The notes beneath the pieces were generated by a model. The model was not told where the DNA came from and made no database searches. It worked only from the letters and a program-made list of their open reading frames with translations. DNA of 64,000 nt from Bugula neritina (taxonomy: Eukaryota > Bryozoa > Gymnolaemata > Cheilostomatida > Bugulidae): contig OZ037772.1 in the NCBI GenBank assembly GCA_964035545.1, forward strand, positions 13,174,818-13,238,817. The letters are read 5' to 3'. The translations under genes and the position numbers were made by a program. This document shows positions 41,601 through 52,300 of the stretch, in pieces; position 1 is the stretch's first letter, and every line of letters starts with the position of its first letter.

Positions 41601-44600
41601 CTACTCTGTATACTCTACTCTGTATACTCTGTATACTCTACTCTGTATACTCTGTATACTCTGTATACTTTACTCTGTATACTCTACTCTGTATACTCTA
41701 CTCTGTCTACTCTGTATACTCTTTATACTCTGTATACTCTGTATACTCTGTATACTCTACTCTGTTACACTACTCTGTTATACTACTCTGTTATACTCTA
41801 CTCTGTATACTCTACTCTGTTATACTACTCTGTTATACTACTCTGTTATACTACTCTGTTATACTACTCTGTTATACTACTCTGTCTACTGTTTAGCAGG
41901 AGAGAAAGTCACAGACAAATTAAAAAGCCCAAGAAAGATTTACCTGATGAAATTCCGCAACATTCAAAAGGAGGCAAGAAAATGCGTCTCACAACTCAGT
42001 TGAAGTATTGCAATCTGATACTGAAGGAGCTGTTTGCCAAGAAACACGCTGTGAGTACTGCTACTATGTACTACTAAGTACCACTAAGTACTAGTACTAC
42101 TAGTACTATGTGCTGCTACTAGCACTATATACTATGTACCAGCACTCTTATTACTGTAGGCGTATGCCTGGCCCTTCTACCAGCCAGTAGACACGGAGGG
42201 ACTGGGACTTGTTGACTATCACGAGATCATCAAGAGGCCGATGGATCTGGGCACGGTGAGAGACAAGATGGACAAGAGACTCTACGTCAACCACACCGAG
42301 TTTGTGGAGGACGTGCGACTCATCTTCACCAACTGCTACCGCTACAACCAGCCCGACACCGACGTCGTGGCCATGGCCAAGAAGCTGCAGGACGTGTTTG
42401 AGATGAAACACGCCAAGATGCCCGACTCCGGGGCTGAGGAAAGTGACGATGCTAGCAACGCCGGCACCTCAGTGGCAGCAGGCAGCGATGACGACACGAT
42501 AATGCACGCAACTCCTGCTGACAGGCTGGCCAACCACGTGACAAGGGAGGTGAAGGCGGAGGGAGAGGATAGAGAGAGGAAACTGAAGGAGTTGGAGGCT
42601 CAGCTGGCAGCTCTGCAGCAGCAGCTGTGTGAGGCGAGGGGAGACAAGGTGACGCCTAGCAGACAGACTAAACCCCTCACCGGCGCCAATAGTGCTGCCA
42701 AGAAGGGTCAGCGGGCCGCGCCAGGTGTGTGTCTTATCATACAGTACACTGTATACTATCATACAGTACGCTATATACTATCATACAGTACACTGTATAC
42801 TATCATACACTACACTATATACTATCATACACTACACTATATACTATCATACAGTACACTATATACTATCATACAGTACACTATATACTATCATACACTA
42901 CACTATATACTATCATACAGTACACTATATACTATCATACAGTACACTATATACTATCATACAGTACACTATACACTATCATACAGTACACTATACACTA
43001 TCATACAGTACACTATATACTATCATACAGTACACTATATACTATCATACAGTACACTATATACTATCATACACTACACTATATACTATCATACACTACA
43101 CTATATACTATCATACAGTACACTATATACTATCATACAGTACACTATACACTATCATACAGTACACTATACACTATCATACAGTACACTATACACTATC
43201 ATACAGTACACTATATACTATCATACAGTACACTATATACTATCATACAGTGCACTATATACTATCATACGGTACACTATATACTATCATACAGTACACT
43301 ATATACTATCATACAGTACACTATATACTATCATACAGGAACTCCGGCCACTGCAATCTCCTCGGACCTCAAGAAAGACAAGTCACTCTCCACTCCTCAG
43401 CCAATCAAATCAACTAAAAAACAATCAGCAGCTCCTCCGAAAACCTCCAAAACTTCGCTTTCCGCCGCGAAGTCGGTCAGCGCTAAGCGCAGCTCTGCAC
43501 TTCCTTCATCGAAGGGCGGAAGGTCAGCCGGAGCCGGCAGCACAAAAAAAACTAAACAGAGTGCCATCCTGGCTCCGCCCTTTGACTCTGACGATGAGGA
43601 CAACAGCAAACCTATGACTTATGACGAGAAGCGACAGCTCAGCCTCGACATCAACAAGTTGCCAGGTTTGTTTGTACCCCCCTCTCCCTCTGTACCCCCT
43701 GTATTCTCTCCCTCTGTACCCCCTCTGTACCCCCTCTGTACCCTCTGTATTCTCTCTCTCTCCCTCTGTACCCCCTGTATTCTCTCCCTCTGTACCCTCT
43801 GTATTCTCTCTTCCCCTCTCTGTATCTCACTGCGTATTCTCTCTTCCTCTCTCTGTATCTCACTGCGTATTCTCTCTTCCTCTCTCTGTATCTCACTGCG
43901 TATTCTCTCTTCCCCTCTCTGTATCTCACTGCGTATTCTCTCTTTCTCTCTCTGTATCTCACTGCGTATTCTCTCTTTCTCTCTCTGTATCTCACTGCGT
44001 ATTCTCTCTTCCTCTCTCTGTATCTCACTGCGTATTCTCTCTTCCTCTCTCTGTATCTCACTGCGTATTCTCTGGTTGCAGGAGATAAACTTGGCAGAGT
44101 CGTACACGTAATCTCCTCCCGGGAACCCTCTCTTCGTGACAGTAACCCGGATGAGATCGAGATTGACTTTGAAACTCTGAAACCCTCGACACTGCGCGAG
44201 CTAGAGCGTTACGTCACGTCGGTATTGAAAAAGAAACCAAAAAAGCCGTATGGACGTGAGTATTGTGCTACTTCCTGTGTGATCGTTACTTCCTGTGTAG
44301 CGGCTACTTCCTGTGTAGTCACTGAGTCGCTCCTCTGACAGCTGATTGGTTGTCTTGCAGAGCAAAAGGCTCCAGCCAAGTCCAAGTCTGAGCAGCTGGC
44401 TGCCAAGAAGGCTCTCCTCGACAAGAGACTGCAGGATGTGCAGACAACTCTCCAGGGAGGAGCAGCCGGCAAAGTCTCTAAAACAGCCGCCCCCGCACCA
44501 GCTCAGTCTGCTGTCGCTCAGCCAGGTGAGTTCCTTTCTGCTGCCAACTCCCAGCTACTCTCACCAACTCCCAGCTACTCTCTCCAACTCCCAGCTACTC

Positions 44601-47600
44601 TCTCCAACTCCCAGCTACTCTCAGCTACTCTCTCATCAACTCCCAGCTACTCCACCAACTCCCAGCAACTCCACCAACTCCCAGCTACTCTCTCCAACTC
44701 CCAGCTACTCCACCAACTCCCAGCTACTCTCTCCAACTCCCAGCTACTCTCACCAACTCTGTATTCTGTAGGTGCTCTGAGCAGACCGACGGCAGCAGCT
44801 GGTAGCGCGTCTCGTCTCTCTGACAGCAGCAGTAGCAGTAACTCTGAGGAGTCCAGCAGTGACTCGTCCAGTTCTGACTCAGACTCTGATTCTTCAGATG
44901 AGGAGAGTGAAACAGGTTAGGCAGTGGCCCTGCTTGCTCTAGCAGTTTGTATGGACAGCCAGCCTCTGCAGTATATACATCCTACACTACTCTGTATATT
45001 ACCGCTACACACAAACACTGGGAATTTTTACTCTTTGTCATATATTTTATTTTATACTCTCTCTGTGTATACTGCGTAGCTTAGCGTCATACACTGTGCA
45101 GTGTAGTGCAGTGAGTGTAGCTGTAGTGTCTTAATATAGTTGAGGGGGGTCGCCCAACACCTCGCACCTGCACACCAGTTATATACAACACTTAGTCTAC
45201 CAGCGTTTATTTACTCTCCCTTCCCGGGAGCCAACTGCGCCGTGTGTCTTCAACCCAGACTGAATAAGACGCGTCAGCTGACAGTGGCGGAGTGCTGTAA
45301 GGGGGTGGCGGTGGTCGGATACATAGTGGTGGCCACTGCTGGTTCAGGGGATATGAAAGGCGAGCTCCCCCTGCTATATTAGTACATTACAGACATTAGA
45401 GCAGCTATGTGATTGCTGATTGGATAGAATACGCTGCCTGTTTGGCTGCCATTGGTTAATAAGTACTTCTGTTAGTGCTATTTTCTATGTTGTATATATT
45501 AGAATTTATTTATCATTAAAACTAAAGTTTCAAATAGCACTATTTGAATAGACTGTTGTACATAAGAATTTTAACACTATACATGTCACCTTCCCTTTTT
45601 ACTGGCACCACTGCATACTCCACTGCCATACCCACTCTACTGAGTGCTATTTTAACACATTATCTAATTATGTGCTGAATTATTTTGTGATTTTTTCTTA
45701 TAATTATTTTATTGTACTTGGGTATTTCCATTAGCGAGTTGTACCATTATTATATTTAGTGTACCTTACTGGTAGTCAGTTGTAAGTCTAAATATATAGT
45801 ATATTCTACACAAACCTTCACAGCTGTTTCTATTATTTTTCACTATAAATATTTTCGCCATGAGATCTTTCGTCACTACAGCTGTCTCTCGTCACTACAG
45901 CTGTCTCTCGTCACTACAGATGTCTCTCGTCACCTACTAATAACTGGTTTCTGGTAGATTGAAGTGTAACTGGTGTGCAAAAAGGGTGTTGGGGCCCCTG
46001 TCTCATAAACATGTCGGTCATTATAGAGATAGAATAGGTATATAGTAAGCAAATAGTTATACAATAGTTGATCCCTTTGTGTAAGTCTCTGATAATCACA
46101 GTTGACAACTGTTTGGTTGTATAGTCAAGTCCTTGAAGAGGAAGAAAGATGCCACTAATAAAATTAAGAAAGGATTGTCGGCTCTTCCTCAAATGGTGAG
46201 TCACTGAATCCCTGAGTTGAGTTCTTGGAGTGGCTCTATTTTACTCTCCTAGTATATTCCTTGCTGTGACAAATAATATGGTAATTGTTGAGTTGCTATT
46301 GGACAATGCTTGAAGGGCAGTGGTGTAGGAATACGATAGTGTTGGTAAAGAGAGGTGTAGCAATATGATAGTGTTGGTAAAGAGAGAGGCGTAGGAATAC
46401 GATAGTGTCGGTAAAGAGAGAGGTGTAGGAATCTGATAGTGTGGGTAAAGAGAGAGGTGTAGGAATACGACTAACCGTGTGCTGTTTGACTACTTAGAAG
46501 CAGGCGTCTGTCTCCCTCACACCGATTGCTGCAAACTCTGGAAGTTCAGCTGGCAAGTCGCCGTCTCACCAGTCTGTTGGCACTATTCCACTCTCTAAAG
46601 ACACTCGGGTAAGGCTTACATAGTCTATTTAGTGTCACTCATAATACGATCATACACCGTAGCATGTAATAGGACTTTAAACCATTTTTCTTATGTTGAA
46701 AGATTGTGGAGAAGCCAAACCTGCCCCGGTTCTATATAGGAGACAGCGAGACACCTCAGTCTGCACCCTCACCTCTCAGCACTCACTCTAAAGGTACACG
46801 GCTAATAGTTGAGCCAAAGCTCTCTTTCTATGTTGAACATGTCAGACTCTTGCACCTCTCCCCTACATGCAATTCTCTACCACATAGAATGTCTTCTTGT
46901 AGGACAATCGGAAGCCTACCAAAAGAGCTCCACGCCCCCTCTTCATTCTCATCTGGTGAATAGCCTCAGCTCCATAGACTCTGCACTCGGCTCTGAGCCT
47001 CAGTCACAAACTTTCTCACAATCTCAAAATAACTCCCAGTCTTCTCCCAACTCCCTTACAGTTCACAGGCCTCTGCTTGCAGCTAATGCTAAGGTGAGTA
47101 AAGAAATGAGTCCTGTGTTAGTAGTCACTTCTATCAGCTATGACTTGTCTTCTCTCTGCCAGCTCAGCAATGCTATGACTTGTCTTCTCTCTGCCAGCTC
47201 AGCATTGTTTACTATTTCTTGTTGAAGCAGCCACTGGAAGTGTCCGGCAAGTCTCACTCCTTCGAGAGGTCAGACTCTGTAGCCTCCCAGCTCAGCAGTA
47301 GCGCAGGTTCTCAGCCTCTCAAGAACGCCAAGTCATGGGCAGGTGGGTGCTCCTTCCCACTCACTGCTGCAACTACCAGCTAGTCAGTCACCACGTCTCT
47401 CATGTTTCTCATTTCTTTCCTACAGATTTTGCCAAGAAGACGACGGCAGCCCCCAATTCCAAGAAGACTCCATCTCACGTGTCCGCTCAGCTAAGCTCCG
47501 CCCAGGAAGTCGGCAGGAAGTCTACTGCAGCTCCAGTCTCCGACAGTTTTATTCAGTTTAAGAGGGAAGCGAAAGAGAGAGAAATGAGACAGAGGAAAGA

Positions 47601-48877
47601 GAGGGAAGAGATGGAGAGGTGAGCACACGCCCTCCGCTATAAAGTGTTATCAGCTGTTAGGTACTAAGTCTATTCATCTCAATGTATTCATCGTTTAGAA
47701 AGAAACTGGAGAGTGAAAGAATGGAGCAGGAGAGAGCGGAGGCTGAGAGAGAACGACTCATCGAGGCTGCAGAAAAATCCAAAATGGAGTTGGAAATGAA
47801 GAAACGAAAACAGCTTGAGCAGCAGCAACAGGTGTGTAGTTAGTGTTTAGATATACTGTAGTTAGTGTTTAGATATACTGTAGTTAGTGTGTAGATATAC
47901 TGTAGTTAGTGTGTAGATATACTGTAGTTAGTGTGTAGTCATACTGTAGTTAGTGTGTAGATATACTGTAGTTAGTGTGTAGATATACTGTAGTTAGTGC
48001 GTAGATATACTGTAGTTAGTGTGTAGATATACTGTAGTTAGTGTGTAGTCATACTGTAGTTAGTGTGTAGATATACTGTAGTTAGTGTGTAGTCACACTG
48101 TAGTTAGTGTGTAGATATACTGTAGTTAGTGTGTAGTCATATTGTTGCCATTATTGTAGAGCTCAGCTGCTTCTTCTGCGGAAATCTCAGCTGCTAAATC
48201 TCAACGAGAGAGAGAACGACTCCGAGAGCAGGAAAGGCGTAAAAGAATGATGGTACGAGTTACTGTGTATTACTACACCTACACTGTATATTACTACGCC
48301 TACACTGTGTATTACTACACCTACACTGTATATTACTACACCTACACTGTATATTACTACGCCTACACTGTGTATTACTACACCTACACTGTGTATTACT
48401 ACACCTACACTGTATATTACTACGCCTACACTGTGTATTACTACACCTACACTGTATATTACTACACCTACACTGTATATTACTACACCTACACTGTATA
48501 TTACTACACCTACACTGTATATTACTACACTTACACTGTATATTACTACACCTACACTGTATATTACTACGCCTACACTGTGTATTACTACACCTACACT
48601 GTATATTACTACACCTACACTGTATATTACTACACCTACACTGTATATTACTACACTTACACTGTATATTACTACACCTACACTGTATATTACTACGCCT
48701 ACACTGTGTATTACTACACCTACACTGTATATTACTACACCTACACTGTATATTACTACACCTACACTGTATATTACTACACATACACTGTATATTACTA
48801 AACTGTAGATGAAAAGTCAGGTGGACATGGGTGAGCAAAGGCAACTATTTGAGTCTTTTGAGACGGGAACTTACTGA
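38672..48877 (+). CDS. BRD4: BET protein, BRD4/fs(1)h type, long and short forms
   Basis: Exons: 38672-38736, 39890-39935, 40039-40233, 40418-40597, 40770-40902, 41256-41514, 41900-42050, 42160-42724, 43339-43665, 44082-44255, 44361-44525, 44772-44915, 46125-46195, 46498-46608, 46703-46793, 46903-47093, 47231-47342, 47426-47618, 47699-47831, 48160-48252, 48809-48877. All phases agree; the sum is 1,155 residues. Bromodomain 1 (about 65-180) has the WPF shelf and acetyl-lysine Asn in YNSSGED; bromodomain 2 (about 325-440) has AYAWPFY and [20 protein letters not shown], the NET domain ([19 protein letters not shown]), an acidic Ser-rich SEED region, KNAKSWADFAKK, a charged coiled region and a CTM-like end ([13 protein letters not shown]) follow the BRD4 order. 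It reads acetylated histones, and the CTM recruits P-TEFb. Reading through the 44916 donor gives an 802-residue short form ending ETG. Confidence 0.96.
40280..40412 (+). repeat. TA-rich low-complexity intron 3
   Basis: Runs of tatactatactatatact; acceptor ctctcag at its end. Confidence 0.85.
40608..40712 (+). repeat. 16-bp array in BET intron 4
   Basis: About six copies of ctatccaccccctcta, immediately after the donor region gtgcggctgtac. Confidence 0.9.
40909..41232 (+). repeat. 33-bp array in BET intron 5
   Basis: About ten copies of tcttactacactcctagctg then tactctgtacatc, beginning a few bases after the donor gtgagtg and ending just before the acceptor tcttgcag. Confidence 0.95.
41530..41885 (+). 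repeat. Irregular array in BET intron 6
   Basis: Units tactctgtatactctac and ttatactactctg fill the intron from donor to acceptor. Confidence 0.95.
42060..42140 (+). repeat. Short degenerate array in BET intron 7
   Basis: Permutations of tactactatgtactac and agtaccactaag occupy the 109-base intron. Confidence 0.7.
42730..43338 (+). repeat. 22-bp array in BET intron 8, every unit an acceptor
   Basis: About 27 copies of actatcatacagtacactat plus at. The functional acceptor is the last actatcatacag, so each unit carries a copy of the 3' splice site. Confidence 0.95.
43672..44072 (+). repeat. 33-bp array in BET intron 9
   Basis: Eight copies of tctctgtatctcactgcgta then ttctctcttcctc, preceded by degenerate ccctctgtac units. 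Confidence 0.95.
44532..44762 (+). repeat. 17-bp array in BET intron 11
   Basis: About 14 copies of caactcccagctactct with caccaactccc variants, between donor gtgagt and acceptor ctgtag. Each 'cccag' is acceptor-like. Confidence 0.95.
44916..46124 (+). other. BET intron 12, or 3' UTR of the short form
   Basis: The donor is g|gttagg: the same bases supply the GGT TAG that ends the short open frame at 44920. An ATTAAA at 45515-45520 could serve polyadenylation. A plus ORF at 45140-45382 has no recognisable motif. A 20-bp run of gtctctcgtcactacagct lies at 45870-45930. The intron ends tttggttgtatag before 46125. Confidence 0.6.
46312..46470 (+). repeat. About 37-bp array in BET intron 13
   Basis: Four copies of gtgtaggaatacgatagtgt then tggtaaagagaga. 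Confidence 0.9.
47832..48142 (+). repeat. 22-bp array in BET intron 19
   Basis: About 14 copies of tgtagttagtgtgtagatat plus ac start at the first intron base (cag/gtgtgtagttag). Each unit has gtgtgtag, resembling both the used donor and an acceptor tail. Confidence 0.95.
48259..48800 (+). repeat. 21-bp array in BET intron 20
   Basis: About 26 copies of tgtatattactacacctaca plus c fill the intron from six bases after the donor to the acceptor aaactgtag. Confidence 0.95.
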
Positions 48878-49121
48878 GTGATGAATATTGGACATGACTT
48901 CCAGTTCAGTACACATTCTCAAGTCACACTTCACTCAGTTCAAGTCACACTTCGCTCAGTTCAACTCACACTCCACTCAGTTCAAGTCACCTAACTTATT
49001 CAGTGACATCATTTGCTCAACGTTCAGGCTCTGCTAATCTGTACATTAGCCTTGTATTATATAATTCAAATCACTCAACTATCTTGTAATTATCTACTCT
49101 TGTAAATATAATTGTCTACTC

Positions 49122-49127
49122 AATAAA
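49122..49127 (+). terminator. Poly(A) signal of the BET gene
   Basis: AATAAA 245 bases past the long-form stop, followed by a T-rich stretch. Confidence 0.65.
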
Positions 49128-49231
49128 TTTTGATTTTAATTTAAGCATATGAGTTGCCTTACCTTAGTACTATTACTTCAAAACAATCCACATACTGGTA
49201 ACAATCTTGCTTATACATTTATAAACAACAA

Positions 49232-49237
49232 TTTATT
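49232..49237 (-). terminator. Poly(A) signal of NHL receptor A
   Basis: AATAAA on minus, about 70 bases past the stop at 49306. The two convergent poly(A) signals are only 105 bases apart. Confidence 0.6.
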
Positions 49238-49305
49238 TACACCTGCGTGACACAACATACAAACCAACTAGTGATAGCATATATATATATATTTAATGTA
49301 GCATC

Positions 49306-52300
49306 TCATGTAGCCCCGTACTGCCTTGCCGGGAGTTGGGGGTAATAGTGGTAGTACTCAACTCTGTCCCAAGCATTGCTGTCTCCCTGCAGAGCTGCTG
49401 GTAGTTTTGGCATTTGACTCTTCATCTCCGGACTAACAAATAAATGATTCCAGTTTAAACTATCAATTCTGGGCGGGAATGTTTACTAGAATAAAGTTGA
49501 GATAAAAGAACACTAACTCTATCTTGGAGTAGAAGTCTCTCTCAGGAGACAGACTTGATGCCTTCAACAGCGCAAGATGTTTGTCAGCAGTAGACATCTT
49601 CGTAGCAGGCAGTTGATTGGCTGCAGACATCTTCGTAGCAGGCAGCGAATTGGCTGCAGACATCTTCGTAGCAGGCAGCTGATTGGCTGCAGACATCTTC
49701 GTAGCAGGCAGTTGATTGGCTGCAGACATCTTTGTAGCAGGCAGTTGATTGGCTGCAGGCAGCTGAGTGGCTGGTTCTGCCTGCTTCTGCATCGGCAACG
49801 AAGGACCAGTTCTGAAGTATAATAAGGCAGGGAATAGATACTAGACTATACTATACTATATATATATACTATACTATATACTATACTATACTATATACTA
49901 TACCATATACTATACTATATACTATACTATACTATATACTATATACTATACTATATACTATATTATATACTATACTTTAGTCTTTCGTTTCAATGATAAA
50001 AAAAACTCAGTCATATATAGTTAGAGAAGGCAGAGGGTGCAAAAACAAGATAATTTAAATGACTAGTAAAACTAAGTGAATGAATAATCAGCAAGGCAGC
50101 TATAATTTTATACAAGCTGTTGAGTAAAAAACTAATTGAGAAGTTATCTTAGATTGGCCAGTCTACTCTACACTAACAGCTTTGCTGCGTATAGCTTATG
50201 GCTGGCATTTAGACTGCAAGACTGAAGTGGCTTTAATCACTTATAGTAATATAGCTGACATACAGTGTAATATATAGTAATATAGCTGACATACAGTGTA
50301 ATATATAGTAATATAGCTGACATACAGTGTAATATATAGTAATATAGCTGACATACAGTGTAATATATAGTAATATAACTGACATACAGTGTAATATATA
50401 GTAATATAACTGACATACAGTGTAATATATAGTAATATAGCTGACATACAGTGTAATATATAGTAATATAACTGACATACAGCGTAATATATAGTAATAT
50501 AGCTGACATACAGTGTAATATATAGTAATATAACTGACATACAGTGTAATATATAGTAATATAACTGACATACAGTGTAATATATAGTAATATAACTGAC
50601 ATACAGTGTAATATATAGTAATATAACTGACATACAGTGTAATATATAGTAATATAGCTGACATACAGTGTAATATATAGTAATATAACTGACATACAGT
50701 GTAATATATAGTAATATAGCTGACATACAGTGTAATATATAGTAATATAGCTGACATACAGTGTAATATATAGTAATATAACTGACATACAGTGTAATAT
50801 ATAGTAATATAGCTGACATACAGTGTAATATATAGTAATATAACTGACATACAGTGTAATATATAGTAATATAACTGACATACAGTGTAATATATAGTAA
50901 TATAACTGACATACAGTGTAATATATAGTAATATAACTGACATACAGTGTAATATATAGTAATATAACTGACATACAGTGTAATATATAGTAATATAACT
51001 GACATACAGTGTAATATATAGTAATATAGCTGACATACAGTGTAATATATAGTAATATAGCTGACATACAGTGTAATATATAGTAATATAACTGACATAC
51101 AGTGTAATATATAGTAATATAACTGACATACAGTGTAATATATAGTAATATAACTGACATACAGTGTAATATATAGTAATATAGCTGACATACAGTGTAA
51201 TATATAGTAATATAACTGACATACAGTGTAATATATAGTAATATAACTGACATACAGTGTAATATATAGTAATATAACTGACATACAGTGTAATATATAG
51301 TAATATAGCTGACATACAGTGTAATATATAGTAATATAGCTGACATACAGTGTAATATATAGTAATATAGCTGACATACAGTGTAATATATAGTAATATA
51401 ACTGACATACAGTGTAATATATAGTGATATAACTGATATACAATGTAATATATAGTAATATAACTGACATACAGTGTAATATATAGTAATATAACTGACA
51501 TACAGTGTAATATATAGTAATATAACTGACATACAGTGTAATATATAGTAATATAACTGACATACAGTGTAATATATAGTAATATAACTGACATACAGTG
51601 TAATATATAGTAATATAGCTGACATACAGTGTAATATATAGTAATATAACTGCATGACATACAGTGTAATATATAACGTCACTCACACATCATAACTGTT
51701 GTAATCAATTAAAACCATAGAAGATGCACCAGGCAAGGGAAGCGCTGCCTGAGAAGGGGATGAGACTCCATGTCTGTCTGTCATTGGTCTAAAGAGTGCA
51801 ATGTGATTGGTTCATTTATTGCAATGTGATTGGTTCATTTATTGCAATGTGATTGGTTCATTTAATGCAATGTGATTGGTTCATTTAATGCAATGTGATA
51901 TATCATTAATTGCAATATGGTTTGTCCTTTGAATAAGTTTAAACAAATAAAACTTGATGAAATGATAAATTCCCACCTTTTAACTTTTTTATCTGCTGTT
52001 TTGTTGGACTTTGTGTAAACCAGAATGACTACAATGAGAGAGACTATGAGATACAGGAGTTCAGCCAGCAGGAGGAAGAGGTACCTCCGACGTCTCCCAC
52101 TAGTATGTTTACCTGACAACAGATAACACTCAGTGATTGGCTACCAACACCAACACTGAGTCTCACACGTAATTGGCTACTTGAGAAGTAAACACTGCTA
52201 CTAATTGACTACTTGAGAAGTGAACACTGCTACTGATTGGCTACTTCAGAAGTGAACACTGCTACTAATTGGCGACTGGAACTCACTGGAAGCAGATTCT

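Noticed and set aside
42241-44111. Plus ORFs of about 460 codons reading from BET exons into arrays
   Set aside because: They combine genuine exons with intronic repeat; splice sites in the right phase remove the repeat.
45140-45382. Plus ORF of 80 codons in BET intron 12
   Set aside because: Lies in the retained intron/3' UTR; no similarity or phase-compatible splice sites.
50233-51686. Three overlapping minus ORFs of about 480 codons
   Set aside because: The 31-bp unit is stop-free, so every frame is open. Correct exons of receptor A flank it with consistent phase.
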